From Lentzea fradiae (lineage in GTDB: Bacteria; Actinomycetota; Actinomycetes; Mycobacteriales; Pseudonocardiaceae), in NCBI RefSeq assembly GCF_900100955.1, contig NZ_FNCC01000009.1:310001-374000 (forward strand): 64,000 nucleotides of DNA. Reading direction: 5' to 3'. A program made the translations under genes and the position numbers. A model generated the notes under the pieces. It saw only the letters and a program-made list of their open reading frames with translations, had not been told where the DNA came from and made no database searches. Below are positions 17,330 to 25,870 of this stretch, piece by piece (position 1 is the first letter of the stretch; every line of letters starts with the position of its first letter).

Positions 17330-19794
17330 GAGCGGCTCCTGATCCGGAGGAACGTGACGGAGTGCGGCGGAAACGTGTGGGTGAAGGTGCTCGCCACCCG
17401 CACCTGCCCGGTGCTCGGGCGGATCGGCTGGGTGAACTCGGTGTTCACGTCGTCGGGAAGGCCCTGCAGCACGGTCGCCCTGGCGGATGCGGACACCGGG
17501 ACGCCGAGCTCCACGCGGGTGCGGGCGGGACTGCCCTGGGCGTTGACGACCTTCACGACCAGCTCACCGGTGGCGGTGTCGCGGGTGACGACCTGGCGGA
17601 ACGGCTCGGCCACGCGGTCGTCGGTGAACTCGCCCCACTTCCGGCCGTCGAGGAAAAGCGCGACGTGCCGGCCGCGCACCTCGATCCGCACGTCGTAGGT
17701 GCGACCGGTGTCGACGCGGGTGCCGTCGGAGATCAGCGTGCTCTTGCCGCCGCCGGCGGCCTTCTCCACCGCCGACTGGGTGTTGTTCCAGCCACCCAGG
17801 TTCCACCAGTAGTGGTTGCCGGTGTCCTGCACGCCGAACGCGACGAGGAAGCCCTCGCGGCCGGACTGCTTGGTGGCCTTGACGTTCAGCGTGTAGTTCT
17901 GCCAGCTCCGGTCACCCGCCGTGACGAGCGTGTCCTCGGCGGCGGCGTCGGACTGGACGTAGGCGCCGTTGACGACGTTCCACGTGCCGCGGCCCGACTT
18001 GGTCCACCGCGAGTCGCCGCCGGAGAAGTCGTCGCTGAACAACGTCTCACCGGAGGCGCCGGTCACCGTCACGTCGTCATAGCTCGCGGCGGTCGCCCAG
18101 GTCGAAAGCCCGATGGCGCCGGTGATCGGCGTCCGGGTGGACGGGGTGGCGGTCGCGGTGCTCGGCACGACGTGGTCGCCCACGTTGGTCATGAAGAGCT
18201 TCTGCACCTCGTAGCTGGCCGAGCCCCACGACGCGTGGTTGTTGAACCAGATCATGTCCGGCCGCCACTGCACGTAGTCCTCGTTGGCCAGCAACGGCGC
18301 GTAGGAGGCGAGCTTGACGACGTCGGCGTTGCGTTCGAGGCCCGTCATGAACGCGGCCTCGCTCAGCGCGTTGAAGAACGTGTTGTCCTGGGAGGCGTAC
18401 TCGCCGAGGAACACCTTGGGGCCGTTGCGGTCGTACGAGTCGTAACGGTCGTTGTTCTCCAGGAACCAGCTCGGGCTGTTGTAGTAGTGCTCGTCGACCA
18501 TCTGCACCCCGGCCTGCCGGTTGAGCTGCCAGAGGCGGTCGAACGTGCCGCCGGCGTCGTCCGGGCCGGAGTTGCTCACCACGACGATGTCCGGGTACTT
18601 CGCGTTGATCGCCGCGCGGAACTCGGTGAAGCGGGCGAAGAACTCGTCCGGCAGGTTCTCCTCGTTGCCGACGGCGAGGTGGGTGAGCTTGAACGGCTCG
18701 GGGTGGCCCATCTCGGCGCGTTTGCGGCCCCACGTCGAGTCGGCGGGACCGTTGGCGAACTCGACCAGGTCGAGCGTGTCCTGGATGTGCCGTCGCAGCA
18801 ACGCCGGGTCGTCGGTGGCGCGGTTCTGGCCGCAGCCGGTGACCAGCGCGGGCACGACGGGCAGCGGCATCGCGCCGATGTCCTCGGCGAACTGGAAGTA
18901 CTCGAAGTAGCCGAGCCCGTAGGACTGGTTGTAGCCCCAGAAGTTCCAGTTCGTGGCGCGCTGCTCGACCGGGCCGATGGTGTCCTTCCACTGGTACGAA
19001 CGGCGGCGTTCGTAGTCCGGCGCGTCGTAGCCGTGGTGGCTGCCGGTGTTGACCAGGCAGCCGCCGGGGAACCGGACGAAGCCTGGCTTGAGCGCGGCGA
19101 TCTTCTCCGCGAGGTCGCGGCGCAGGCCGTGACCCTTGAACGTGTCGCGTGGCAGCAGCGAGACCATGTCCAGGCGCAGGGTGCCGGTGCCGTCGCCGGT
19201 CACCAGGAGCCGGCCGGTGGTCGTGGACCGCTTCGCGCGGATCGTGCCGGTGTAGCGGGTCCAGCCGTCACCGCGGACGTCGACGCGCACCGGGTCGCCC
19301 AGCGGCGTGCCGGCCGGGTCGGTGACGGTGGCGGTCAGCCTGGCCGTCCGGTCGGCGCGGGCCCAGACGGAGAAGTCGTAGTGCTGGCCCTTGGTGACGG
19401 CGATACCGCTGTTGTAGCCGGAGTTGATGACCCCGGCGGGCAGGCCGAGCTTCAGGTAGCGGCGGTTGCGCTCGTTGAGGCGGGCGTCGTCGTCGGCGAC
19501 GTCGACCGTGCCGCTGTGCGGTGCCCACGACGTCAGGCCGGTGTAGCCCGCGTTGTCGGCGGGGTCGTACTCGAACGACCGGTTCTGGACGAGCTCGGCG
19601 TACAGGCCGCCGTCGGCGGCGCGGTTGATGTCCTCGAAGAACACGCCGTACATCGAGTCGTCGATGGACGGGCCCGTCCTCGTGGTGTCGACTCGCAGGG
19701 TGTAGTCGGTCTCGACGGCGGCGCCGGAACCGGGAACGGCGACCAGGAGACTGGCCGCAAGAAGGGCGGACAACAGGGCGTGCGTGCGGTGCAC
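17326..19794 (-). CDS. Secreted GH51 alpha-L-arabinofuranosidase, multidomain
   Basis: Cleaves alpha-L-arabinofuranosyl side chains from arabinoxylan or arabinan outside the cell. GTG at 19794 has a strong GGGGGAGGA SD. Residues 1-26 are a signal peptide. A CBM4_9-like sandwich precedes the (beta/alpha)8 barrel. The acid/base is Glu378 in AVGNEEN and the nucleophile Glu465 in FLGEYAS. A LamG/DUF1080-like jelly roll (about residues 565-735, LFSDDFSGGDSRW) separates the barrel from the C-terminal beta domain typical of GH51, which ends PPHSVTFLRI. The 822-residue length is explained by this extra module. It heads a two-gene operon with GH43 and is divergent from the arabinose transporter. Confidence 0.92.
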   Translation of the reverse strand: MHRTHALLSALLAASLLVAVPGSGAAVETDYTLRVDTTRTGPSIDDSMYGVFFEDINRAADGGLYAELVQNRSFEYDPADNAGYTGLTSWAPHSGTVDVADDDARLNERNRRYLKLGLPAGVINSGYNSGIAVTKGQHYDFSVWARADRTARLTATVTDPAGTPLGDPVRVDVRGDGWTRYTGTIRAKRSTTTGRLLVTGDGTGTLRLDMVSLLPRDTFKGHGLRRDLAEKIAALKPGFVRFPGGCLVNTGSHHGYDAPDYERRRSYQWKDTIGPVEQRATNWNFWGYNQSYGLGYFEYFQFAEDIGAMPLPVVPALVTGCGQNRATDDPALLRRHIQDTLDLVEFANGPADSTWGRKRAEMGHPEPFKLTHLAVGNEENLPDEFFARFTEFRAAINAKYPDIVVVSNSGPDDAGGTFDRLWQLNRQAGVQMVDEHYYNSPSWFLENNDRYDSYDRNGPKVFLGEYASQDNTFFNALSEAAFMTGLERNADVVKLASYAPLLANEDYVQWRPDMIWFNNHASWGSASYEVQKLFMTNVGDHVVPSTATATPSTRTPITGAIGLSTWATAASYDDVTVTGASGETLFSDDFSGGDSRWTKSGRGTWNVVNGAYVQSDAAAEDTLVTAGDRSWQNYTLNVKATKQSGREGFLVAFGVQDTGNHYWWNLGGWNNTQSAVEKAAGGGKSTLISDGTRVDTGRTYDVRIEVRGRHVALFLDGRKWGEFTDDRVAEPFRQVVTRDTATGELVVKVVNAQGSPARTRVELGVPVSASARATVLQGLPDDVNTEFTQPIRPSTGQVRVASTFTHTFPPHSVTFLRIRSRS

Positions 19795-19815
19795 GGAATC
19801 CTCCCCCGCTCGGAA

Positions 19816-19830
19816 GTGAGCGTTAACATA
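19816..19830 (-). promoter_or_regulatory. GH51 promoter -10 and operator
   Basis: On the minus strand TATGTT (19830-19825) lies 18 bases after a TTGCCC -35-like hexamer. GTGAGCGTTAAC (19816-19827) overlaps it and matches the ara operator GTTAGCGATAAC at 10 of 12 positions. It probably belongs to the same LacI regulon. Confidence 0.55.
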
Positions 19831-19858
19831 GGACTGCGACTTCGTTACGGGCAAGGTC

Positions 19859-19887
19859 TTGACGACACAGATGTGAACGTTCACTCT
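19859..19887 (+). promoter_or_regulatory. Transporter promoter with perfect dyad operator
   Basis: TTGACG (19859-19864), a 17-base spacer and CACTCT (19882-19887) face the transporter. The perfect 12-base dyad GTGAACGTTCAC (19873-19884) fills the spacer, so a bound repressor would block RNA polymerase. It differs from GTGAGCGTTAAC at the GH51 promoter by two bases. Confidence 0.6.
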
Positions 19888-19954
19888 TGGCAGCCTGACA
19901 CCGCGGACACGCGGTCTAGCTCCGCGACAAAGCCGTCACCCCGGAGGAATCCCA

Positions 19955-20920
19955 GTGCTGAAGAAGATCACGACAGCCGTCAGCGTGGTCCTGCTGAGCG
20001 CGCTCACGGCCTGTGGCTCGGGAGGTGGTGGGGGCACCGGCTCGTCCGGCGACACCATCACGATGGGCTTCGCCCAGGTCGGTGCCGAGAGCGGCTGGCG
20101 CACCGCCAACACCAAGTCCATCCAGGACGAGGCGAAGGCCGCCGGCATCGACCTCAAGTTCTCCGACGCCCAGCAGAAGCAGGAGAACCAGATCAAGGCG
20201 ATCCGCTCCTACATCCAGCAGAAGGTGTCGGTGATCGCGTTCAGCCCCGTCGTGGAGACGGGCTGGGACACCGTGCTGCTGGAAGCCAAGCGCGCGAACA
20301 TCCCGGTCATCCTCACCGACAGGTCGATCGACTCGGACGACACCTCGCTGTACAAGACGTTCCTCGGCTCGGACTTCGTCGAGGAGGGCCGCAGGGCGGG
20401 CGACTGGCTCGTGGCCAACGTGAACGGCCCGACGAACGTGGTGGAGCTGCAGGGCACCACCGGCGCCGCGCCGGCGATCGACCGCAAGAAGGGCTTCGAG
20501 GAGAAGATCGCCGCCAAGCCCGACATCAAGGTCGTGGCGTCGCAGACCGGTGACTTCACGCGGTCCGGCGGCAAGCAGGTCATGGAGGCGTTCCTCAAGT
20601 CCCAGCCGCAGATCGACGTCGTCTACGCGCACAACGACGACATGGGCCTCGGCGCCATCGAGGCGATCAAGGCCGCGGGCAAGGTGCCCGGCAAGGACAT
20701 CAAGATCATCACCGTGGACGCGGTGAAGGACGGCATGACCGCGCTGGCCAACGGCGAGATCAACTTCATCGTCGAGTGCAACCCGTTGCTGGGCAAGCAG
20801 CTGATGGAGCTCGCGAAGAAGGTCGTCGCGGGCGAGGAGGTGCCGGCGCGGGTCGTCACCGAGGAGGGCACCTTCACCCAGGAGCAGGCCAAGGAAGCGC
20901 TCCCGAACCGCCAGTACTGA
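19955..20920 (+). CDS. ytfQ: Sugar ABC transporter binding lipoprotein, YtfQ-like
   Basis: An extracytoplasmic sugar-binding lipoprotein of 321 residues. GTG at 19955 has GGAGGA upstream. The signal peptide ends in the lipobox LTAC (Cys20). The body follows E. coli YtfQ closely in remembered motifs: GFAQVGAESGWRTANTKSI, DAQQKQENQIKAIRS, VVETGWDTVLLEAKRA and GEFTR-like TGDFTRSGGKQVMEAFL. YtfQ binds galactofuranose and arabinofuranose-type sugars. Next to GH51, GH43 and araBDA, arabinose or an arabinofuranosyl product is the likely ligand here. First gene of the importer operon, followed by a strong hairpin that may favour its expression over the membrane genes. Confidence 0.9.
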   Translation: MLKKITTAVSVVLLSALTACGSGGGGGTGSSGDTITMGFAQVGAESGWRTANTKSIQDEAKAAGIDLKFSDAQQKQENQIKAIRSYIQQKVSVIAFSPVVETGWDTVLLEAKRANIPVILTDRSIDSDDTSLYKTFLGSDFVEEGRRAGDWLVANVNGPTNVVELQGTTGAAPAIDRKKGFEEKIAAKPDIKVVASQTGDFTRSGGKQVMEAFLKSQPQIDVVYAHNDDMGLGAIEAIKAAGKVPGKDIKIITVDAVKDGMTALANGEINFIVECNPLLGKQLMELAKKVVAGEEVPARVVTEEGTFTQEQAKEALPNRQY

Positions 20921-20954
20921 CGCCGGGGCTGGACACCGCTCGGCCCTGAAGACA

Positions 20955-20992
20955 CCGTGGGACCGTCACCTGCGCCGGTGACGGTCCCACGG
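20955..20992 (+). terminator. Intra-operon hairpin after the binding-protein gene
   Basis: Perfect 16-base-pair stem (arm CCGTGGGACCGTCACC) with loop TGCGCC between the binding-protein stop and the ATPase start. It is probably a partial terminator or mRNA stabiliser that raises binding-protein yield relative to the ATPase and permeases. Confidence 0.7.
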
Positions 20993-21015
20993 CCCAGCGA
21001 CGAAAGCCAGAGCAC

Positions 21016-22551
21016 ATGACCGAGTCACCGCCGCCTGTCGTCGAGATGCGGGGCATCAGCCTCGCGTTTCCCGGCGTGAAGGCGTTGCAGGACGTCGACT
21101 TCCGGCTGTTCCCCGGCGAGGTGCACGCCCTCATGGGCGAGAACGGCGCCGGGAAGTCCACCCTGATCAAGACGCTGACCGGCGTGCACCGCCCGGACAG
21201 CGGCCAGGTCTCGCTGGCGGGCGAGGACGTGGCGTTCTCCTCCCCCGGCGAGGCCCAGCAGGCCGGGATCAGCACGGTCTACCAGGAGGTCAACCTCTGC
21301 GCGAACCTCTCGGTCGCGGAGAACATCCTGCTCGGCCGTGAGCCTCGGAAGCTGGGCGGCATCGACTTCCCGGCGATGCGCACGCGCGCGGCCGAGGTGC
21401 TCGCGCGCATCGGCGTGCACATCGACCCTGGGTCGAGCCTCGGCGAGCACCCGATCGCCGTGCAGCAGCTGGTCGCCATCGCCAGGGCCATCGCGGTCGA
21501 CTGCCGCGTGCTGGTGCTCGACGAGCCGACGTCGAGCCTCGACGCGGGCGAGGTCGCCGAGCTGTTCCGGATCATGCGGGTGCTGCGCGACGAGGGTGTC
21601 GCGATCCTGTTCGTGTCGCACTTCCTCGACCAGGTCTACGAGATCTCCGACCGGATGACGGTGCTGCGCAACGGGGCGCTCGTCGGTGAGCACCTCACCG
21701 CGGACGTCGACCGGCGCACGCTCATCGCGCAGATGATCGGCCGCGACCTCGGCGCGCTGGAGGCGATCGAGGACGCGGCGGAGAAGCACCAGGTCGAGGG
21801 ACCCGTGCTCGTGCGGGCCGAGGGCCTGGGCAAGCGCGGCGCCATCGAGCCGTTCGACCTGGACATCCGCTCGGGCGAGGTGGTCGGGCTGGCCGGGTTG
21901 CTCGGCTCCGGCCGCACCGAGCTCGCCCGGCTGCTCTTCGGCGCGGACCGCGCGGACTCCGGAACCCTGCTGGTGGACGGGAAGCCGGTGAAGCTGCGCG
22001 GGCCTCGGTCGGCCATCGCGGCGGGCATCGCGTTCAGCTCCGAGGACCGCAAGGGCGAGGGCCTCGTCGCGGACCTCTCGATCCGCGACAACCTGGTGCT
22101 CGCGATGCAGGCGGCCCGTGGCTGGACCCGCCCGCTGCCGCGCAGGACGAAGGACCAGCTCGTCGAGAAGTACCTGAAGGCGCTGGACATCCGGCCGGCC
22201 AACCCGGACGCGCTGGTGCGCACCCTGTCCGGCGGCAACCAGCAGAAGGTGCTGCTGGCGCGGTGGCTCGTCACCGAGCCGCGGCTGCTGATCCTCGACG
22301 AGCCCACCCGCGGCATCGACATCGGCGCCAAGGCCCAGATCCAGCAGCTCGTCACGACGCTGGCCGCCGAGGGCACCGCCGTGCTGTTCATCTCGGCGGA
22401 GCTGGAGGAGGTCGTGCGCATCGCGGACCGGATCGTCGTGCTGCGCGACCGCCGCAAGATCGCCGAGCTGGACGGCTCGACCGGCGTGGACGAGGTGGTC
22501 GAGCTCATCGCGGGCGGGGCCGCCCCCGAACCGGAGAAGGTGGTGTCGTGA
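21016..22551 (+). CDS. ytfR: Sugar ABC transporter ATPase, YtfR-like (two ABC domains)
   Basis: A 511-residue fused ATPase that powers the pentose/furanose importer. The first domain has Walker [11 protein letters not shown]-loop VYQEVNL and Walker B VLVLDEPTSS; its signature region is atypical (IAVQQLVAIARA), as usual in this CUT2 class. The second domain has the degenerate P-loop GLLGSGRTELARLLFG, signature [15 protein letters not shown] and [11 protein letters not shown]. This pattern is normal for YtfR/RbsA. The SD is weak. It is followed 31 bases later by the first permease. Confidence 0.93.
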   Translation: MTESPPPVVEMRGISLAFPGVKALQDVDFRLFPGEVHALMGENGAGKSTLIKTLTGVHRPDSGQVSLAGEDVAFSSPGEAQQAGISTVYQEVNLCANLSVAENILLGREPRKLGGIDFPAMRTRAAEVLARIGVHIDPGSSLGEHPIAVQQLVAIARAIAVDCRVLVLDEPTSSLDAGEVAELFRIMRVLRDEGVAILFVSHFLDQVYEISDRMTVLRNGALVGEHLTADVDRRTLIAQMIGRDLGALEAIEDAAEKHQVEGPVLVRAEGLGKRGAIEPFDLDIRSGEVVGLAGLLGSGRTELARLLFGADRADSGTLLVDGKPVKLRGPRSAIAAGIAFSSEDRKGEGLVADLSIRDNLVLAMQAARGWTRPLPRRTKDQLVEKYLKALDIRPANPDALVRTLSGGNQQKVLLARWLVTEPRLLILDEPTRGIDIGAKAQIQQLVTTLAAEGTAVLFISAELEEVVRIADRIVVLRDRRKIAELDGSTGVDEVVELIAGGAAPEPEKVVS

Positions 22552-22582
22552 GGACCCCGACCGCACCGCAGGAGGTGGCCCG

Positions 22583-23566
22583 ATGAAGAACCGGCTGCTC
22601 TGGCCGCTCCTGGCCCTCGTGGCCCTGCTGCTGCTCAACCTGGTCGTCACCCCGTCGTTCTTCTCCTTGCGGGTGCAGGACGGCCACCTCTACGGCGGCC
22701 TGGTCGACGTCCTCAAGAACGGCGCGCCGACCCTGCTGATCGCCCTCGGCATGACGCTGGTCATCGCCACCAGGGGCATCGACCTGTCGGTCGGCGCGGT
22801 GGCCGCCATCGCGGGCGCCGTCGCGTGCGTCCACATCGGAACCTCCGACAGCGCGGGAACGGCCATCGTGGGCATGGTGCTCGCGCTGGCGCTCTGCGCG
22901 CTGCTGGGGCTGTGGAACGGGTTCCTGGTGGCGGGCCTGGGCATCCAGCCCATCATCGCCACCCTGGTGCTGATGACAGCGGGCCGCGGTGTCGCCATGC
23001 TGGTGACCGAGGGCCAGATCGTCACGGTCAACAACACCGCCTACAAGCAGGTCGGCGCCGGGTTCGTGGTCCTGCCGACCGCGATCCTGATCGCCCTGCT
23101 GGTGCTGGGCGTCGTCGCGTTCGTGACGCGGCGGACCGCGCTGGGCATGCTGATCGAGGCCGTCGGCGTGAACCCGGAGGCGTCCCGGCTCGCCGGGGTG
23201 CGCTCCCGCACGATCATCTGGACCGTCTACGTGTTCGCCGCCGTGTGCGCGGGCATCGCCGGGCTGATGATCAGCTCGAACGTGAGCGCCGCCGACGCCA
23301 ACAACGCCGGGCTGTGGATCGAGATGGACGCCATCCTCGCCGTCGTCATCGGCGGCACGTCGCTCGCGGGCGGGCGGTACTCGCTCACCGGGACGCTGCT
23401 CGGCGCCCTGATCATCCAGACCCTCACCACCACCGTCTACACGATCGGCGTCGCACCGGAGGTGACGCTCGTCTTCAAGGCGGTCGTCGTCATCGCCGTG
23501 TGCCTGGTGCAGGCGCCGAAGGCCCGTGCGGCACTGAGCTTCCGGAAGGTGGCCGTCCCGTCATGA
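22583..23566 (+). CDS. ytfT: Sugar ABC transporter permease, YtfT-like
   Basis: A 327-residue inner-membrane subunit with eight to ten hydrophobic helices and no signal peptide. The CUT2 motif TRGIDLSVGAVAAIAG and the late ILAVVIGGTSLAGGRYSLTGTLLGA are present. ATG at 22583 follows AGGAGG at 8 bases. It overlaps the second permease in ATGA, so the pair is co-translated and should form the heterodimeric channel of the arabinose/galactofuranose-type importer. Confidence 0.92.
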   Translation: MKNRLLWPLLALVALLLLNLVVTPSFFSLRVQDGHLYGGLVDVLKNGAPTLLIALGMTLVIATRGIDLSVGAVAAIAGAVACVHIGTSDSAGTAIVGMVLALALCALLGLWNGFLVAGLGIQPIIATLVLMTAGRGVAMLVTEGQIVTVNNTAYKQVGAGFVVLPTAILIALLVLGVVAFVTRRTALGMLIEAVGVNPEASRLAGVRSRTIIWTVYVFAAVCAGIAGLMISSNVSAADANNAGLWIEMDAILAVVIGGTSLAGGRYSLTGTLLGALIIQTLTTTVYTIGVAPEVTLVFKAVVVIAVCLVQAPKARAALSFRKVAVPS

Positions 23567-24525
23567 CCGCTCTCTCCCAGCGGGTGCCGTCGCGGTTCCT
23601 GCCCGTCATCGCGACCGTCGTGCTGTTCGTCCTCGCCTTCGGCGCCGGGTCGGCGCGCTACGACGGCTTCGCGTCCGGCCAGGTGATCGCGAACCTGTTC
23701 ATCGACAACGCCTTCCTCATCGTGCTCGCCGCGGGCATGACGTTCGTGATCCTCAGCGGCGGCATCGACCTGTCCGTCGGCTCCGTCGTCGCGCTGTCCA
23801 CGATGGTCACCGCCGCCGGGCTGCGCGCGGGCTGGCCGGTGCCGCTGGTGGTGCTGGCGGTGCTGCTCATCGGCTCCACGCTCGGGCTGCTGATGGGGAT
23901 CGTGATCCACAAGTTCGACATCCAGCCGTTCATCGTGACGCTGGCGGGCATGTTCCTGGCCCGCGGCCTGTGCTTCCTGATCAGCGTCGAGTCGGTGTCG
24001 ATCAAGAACAGCACGTTCCGCGACGTCGCCACGGCCGCGATCGAGCTGCCCGGCGGCGTCACGATCACCTACAACGTGGTGATCGCACTGGTCGTCGTCG
24101 CCGTCGCGGTGTACGTCCTGCACCGCACCCGCTTCGGCCGCACCGTCTACGCCGTCGGCGGCAACGAGTCGTCCGCGCTGCTGATGGGCCTGCCCACCGC
24201 ACGCACGAAGGTCGGCGTCTACGTGATCAGCGGCTTCTGCTCGGCGTTGGCGGGCCTGCTGTTCAGCCTCTACATGCTGTCCGGCTACGGCCTGCACGCC
24301 GTCGGCATGGAGCTGGACGCCATCGCGGCCGTCGTGATCGGCGGAACGCTGCTGGCGGGTGGCGTCGGGTACGTGCTCGGCGGCGTCGTCGGCGTCCTCG
24401 TGCTCGGCACGATCCAGACGCTGATCTCGTTCCAGGGCACGCTCAGCTCGTGGTGGACGAAAATCGTGATCGGCGTCCTGCTGCTGGTGTTCATCGCCGT
24501 GCAGCGGACTATGGTTCGGCGGTGA
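23563..24525 (+). CDS. yjfF: Sugar ABC transporter permease, YjfF-like
   Basis: A 320-residue partner permease with the paired CUT2 motifs LSGGIDLSVGSVVALS and IAAVVIGGTLLAGGVGYVLGG. ATG at 23563 overlaps the upstream stop (ATGA), and its own stop overlaps the GTG of the following expansin gene. Probably supplies the second half of the transport channel. Confidence 0.92.
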   Translation: MTALSQRVPSRFLPVIATVVLFVLAFGAGSARYDGFASGQVIANLFIDNAFLIVLAAGMTFVILSGGIDLSVGSVVALSTMVTAAGLRAGWPVPLVVLAVLLIGSTLGLLMGIVIHKFDIQPFIVTLAGMFLARGLCFLISVESVSIKNSTFRDVATAAIELPGGVTITYNVVIALVVVAVAVYVLHRTRFGRTVYAVGGNESSALLMGLPTARTKVGVYVISGFCSALAGLLFSLYMLSGYGLHAVGMELDAIAAVVIGGTLLAGGVGYVLGGVVGVLVLGTIQTLISFQGTLSSWWTKIVIGVLLLVFIAVQRTMVRR

Positions 24526-25358
24526 GACGCACCGGTCCCCTCCTGTTCGTCCTGGTCGCACTCCTGGCGGTGCTCGGTGTGGCGGTGCTGCGCGACCCGC
24601 CGGGCGTCGCCGGCGCACCCGTGGCCGCCGCGTCGCCCGCTGCCGAGACGACCACCCCCGAGACGACCACCCCGGTCCCCACCACTCCACCGGTCACCAC
24701 GACCACCACCACGCAGGCTCCTCCCCCGGCGCCGGTCGCGGCTCCTCTCGCCAGGAAGATCAAGCCCGGCGAGGAGCGGACCGGCGTCGCGACGTTCTAC
24801 GACTCCGACGGCGGCGGCGCCTGCTCGTACGACCCCGGACCGGACCCGCTGACCGCGGCGATGAACGAGACCGACTACGACAACGCCGCCGCCTGCGGCG
24901 CGCACGTGCGGGTGGAGCACGGCGGCAAGAGCATCACCGTCCGGATCACCAACCTGTGCCCCGCGCCCTGCCGTCCCGGCCAGCTCGACCTGAGCGCGGA
25001 GGCGTTCGCGCAGCTCGCGGCGCCCGTCCAGGGCGAGGTCCCGATCACCTGGACGCTCGTGAGCCCGCAGACCTCCGAGAAGGTCGCGATCCGCTACAAG
25101 ACCGGCTCCAGCCAGTGGTGGTGCGGCATCCAGGTGCTCGGCCACCGCAACCCAGTGGCACGGCTGGAGGTCCAGGCGGGCGGGCAGTGGCGGGAGCTGA
25201 ACCGCGCCCAGTACAACTACTTCCTGTCCGAGTCGGGCGCGGGCTGCGGTGGCGCGCTGGCGGTCACCGACGTCTACGGCGAGAGGCTGGAACTGGGCGC
25301 GCTGCCCGTGCGGCCCGGCGTCGTCCAGCCCACGAACGGGCAGTTCACCGCCCGCTGA
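24522..25358 (+). CDS. Secreted bacterial expansin-like protein (DPBB + CBM63-type)
   Basis: A 278-residue exported protein. GTG at 24522 overlaps the permease stop (GTGA). An N-terminal hydrophobic segment (LLFVLVALLAVLGVAVL) is followed by a Thr/Pro-rich linker to about residue 85. A double-psi beta-barrel follows (GVATFYDSDGGGACSY, AACGAHVRV, VRITNLCPAPCRPGQLDLS) with the conserved Asp of QLDLS. The C-terminal domain (VAIRYKTGSSQWWCGIQVLGHRNPVARLEV) resembles the aromatic cellulose-binding face of YoaJ/EXLX1. Expansins loosen cellulose-hemicellulose contacts without hydrolysis. Its coupling to a sugar importer is unusual and suggests induction by arabinose-containing wall material. Confidence 0.85.
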   Translation: MRRTGPLLFVLVALLAVLGVAVLRDPPGVAGAPVAAASPAAETTTPETTTPVPTTPPVTTTTTTQAPPPAPVAAPLARKIKPGEERTGVATFYDSDGGGACSYDPGPDPLTAAMNETDYDNAAACGAHVRVEHGGKSITVRITNLCPAPCRPGQLDLSAEAFAQLAAPVQGEVPITWTLVSPQTSEKVAIRYKTGSSQWWCGIQVLGHRNPVARLEVQAGGQWRELNRAQYNYFLSESGAGCGGALAVTDVYGERLELGALPVRPGVVQPTNGQFTAR

Positions 25359-25396
25359 CTCGCGGCGGAATCATCCCGGCGCGAGAATTGTTGATC

Positions 25397-25828
25397 GTGG
25401 ACATGGGACAAGTGGAGCTCAGCCCCGCCGAGTGGGTGCAGAACCAGACGAAGAAGATCCTGGAGACCGGGACCACCGACAGCGTGGAGATCCTGGGCAG
25501 GAAGATCGTGCTCCTCACGGTCCGCGGCGCCAAGACCGGCAAGCTGCGCTACACCCCGGTGATGCGGGTGGAGCACGAGGGGAGCTACGCGGTCGTGGCG
25601 TCCAACGGCGGTGCGACCGAGCACCCGACCTGGTACCACAACATCAAGGCGCACCCGGAGATCCTGCTGCAGGACGGCACGGAGACGAAGACGTACGTCG
25701 CCCGCGAGTCCGAGGGCGACGAACGCGCCGCGTGGTGGGAGCGCGCCGTCGCCGCCTTCCCGAACTACGCCGAGTACCAGGAGAAGACCGACCGGCTCAT
25801 CCCGTTGTTCGTGCTCGACCCGAAGTGA
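25397..25828 (+). CDS. Deazaflavin (F420)-dependent nitroreductase family protein
   Basis: A 143-residue split-barrel protein of the Ddn/FDOR type. Family marks are VRGAKTGKLRYTPVMRVEHEGSYAVVASNGGATEHPTWYHNI and the C-terminal FPNYAEYQEKTDRLIPLFVL. It should bind F420 or a related flavin and reduce small molecules; the substrate cannot be told. Candidate starts are GTG 25397, ATG 25403 and TTG 25388. It lies 38 bases after the expansin and may be read from the same transcript, although its role differs. A hairpin follows at 25834-25870. Confidence 0.85.
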   Translation: MDMGQVELSPAEWVQNQTKKILETGTTDSVEILGRKIVLLTVRGAKTGKLRYTPVMRVEHEGSYAVVASNGGATEHPTWYHNIKAHPEILLQDGTETKTYVARESEGDERAAWWERAVAAFPNYAEYQEKTDRLIPLFVLDPK

Positions 25829-25833
25829 CGTCC

Positions 25834-25870
25834 CGGGGCTGTCCCTCCTACCAGCGCAGGGACAGCCCCG
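25834..25870. terminator. Bidirectional terminator overlapping the esterase 3' end
   Basis: Perfect 13-base-pair stem (arm CGGGGCTGTCCCT) with an 11-base loop. It starts 6 bases after the nitroreductase stop, and the stop codon of the opposing esterase (25850-25848) lies in the loop. Confidence 0.7.

Noticed and set aside
17362-20553. A very long open frame on the plus strand opposite the GH51 gene and into the binding-protein gene
   Set aside because: It is antisense to well-supported genes, its translation is Arg/Val/Gly-rich without domains, and long stop-free antisense frames are expected at this GC content.
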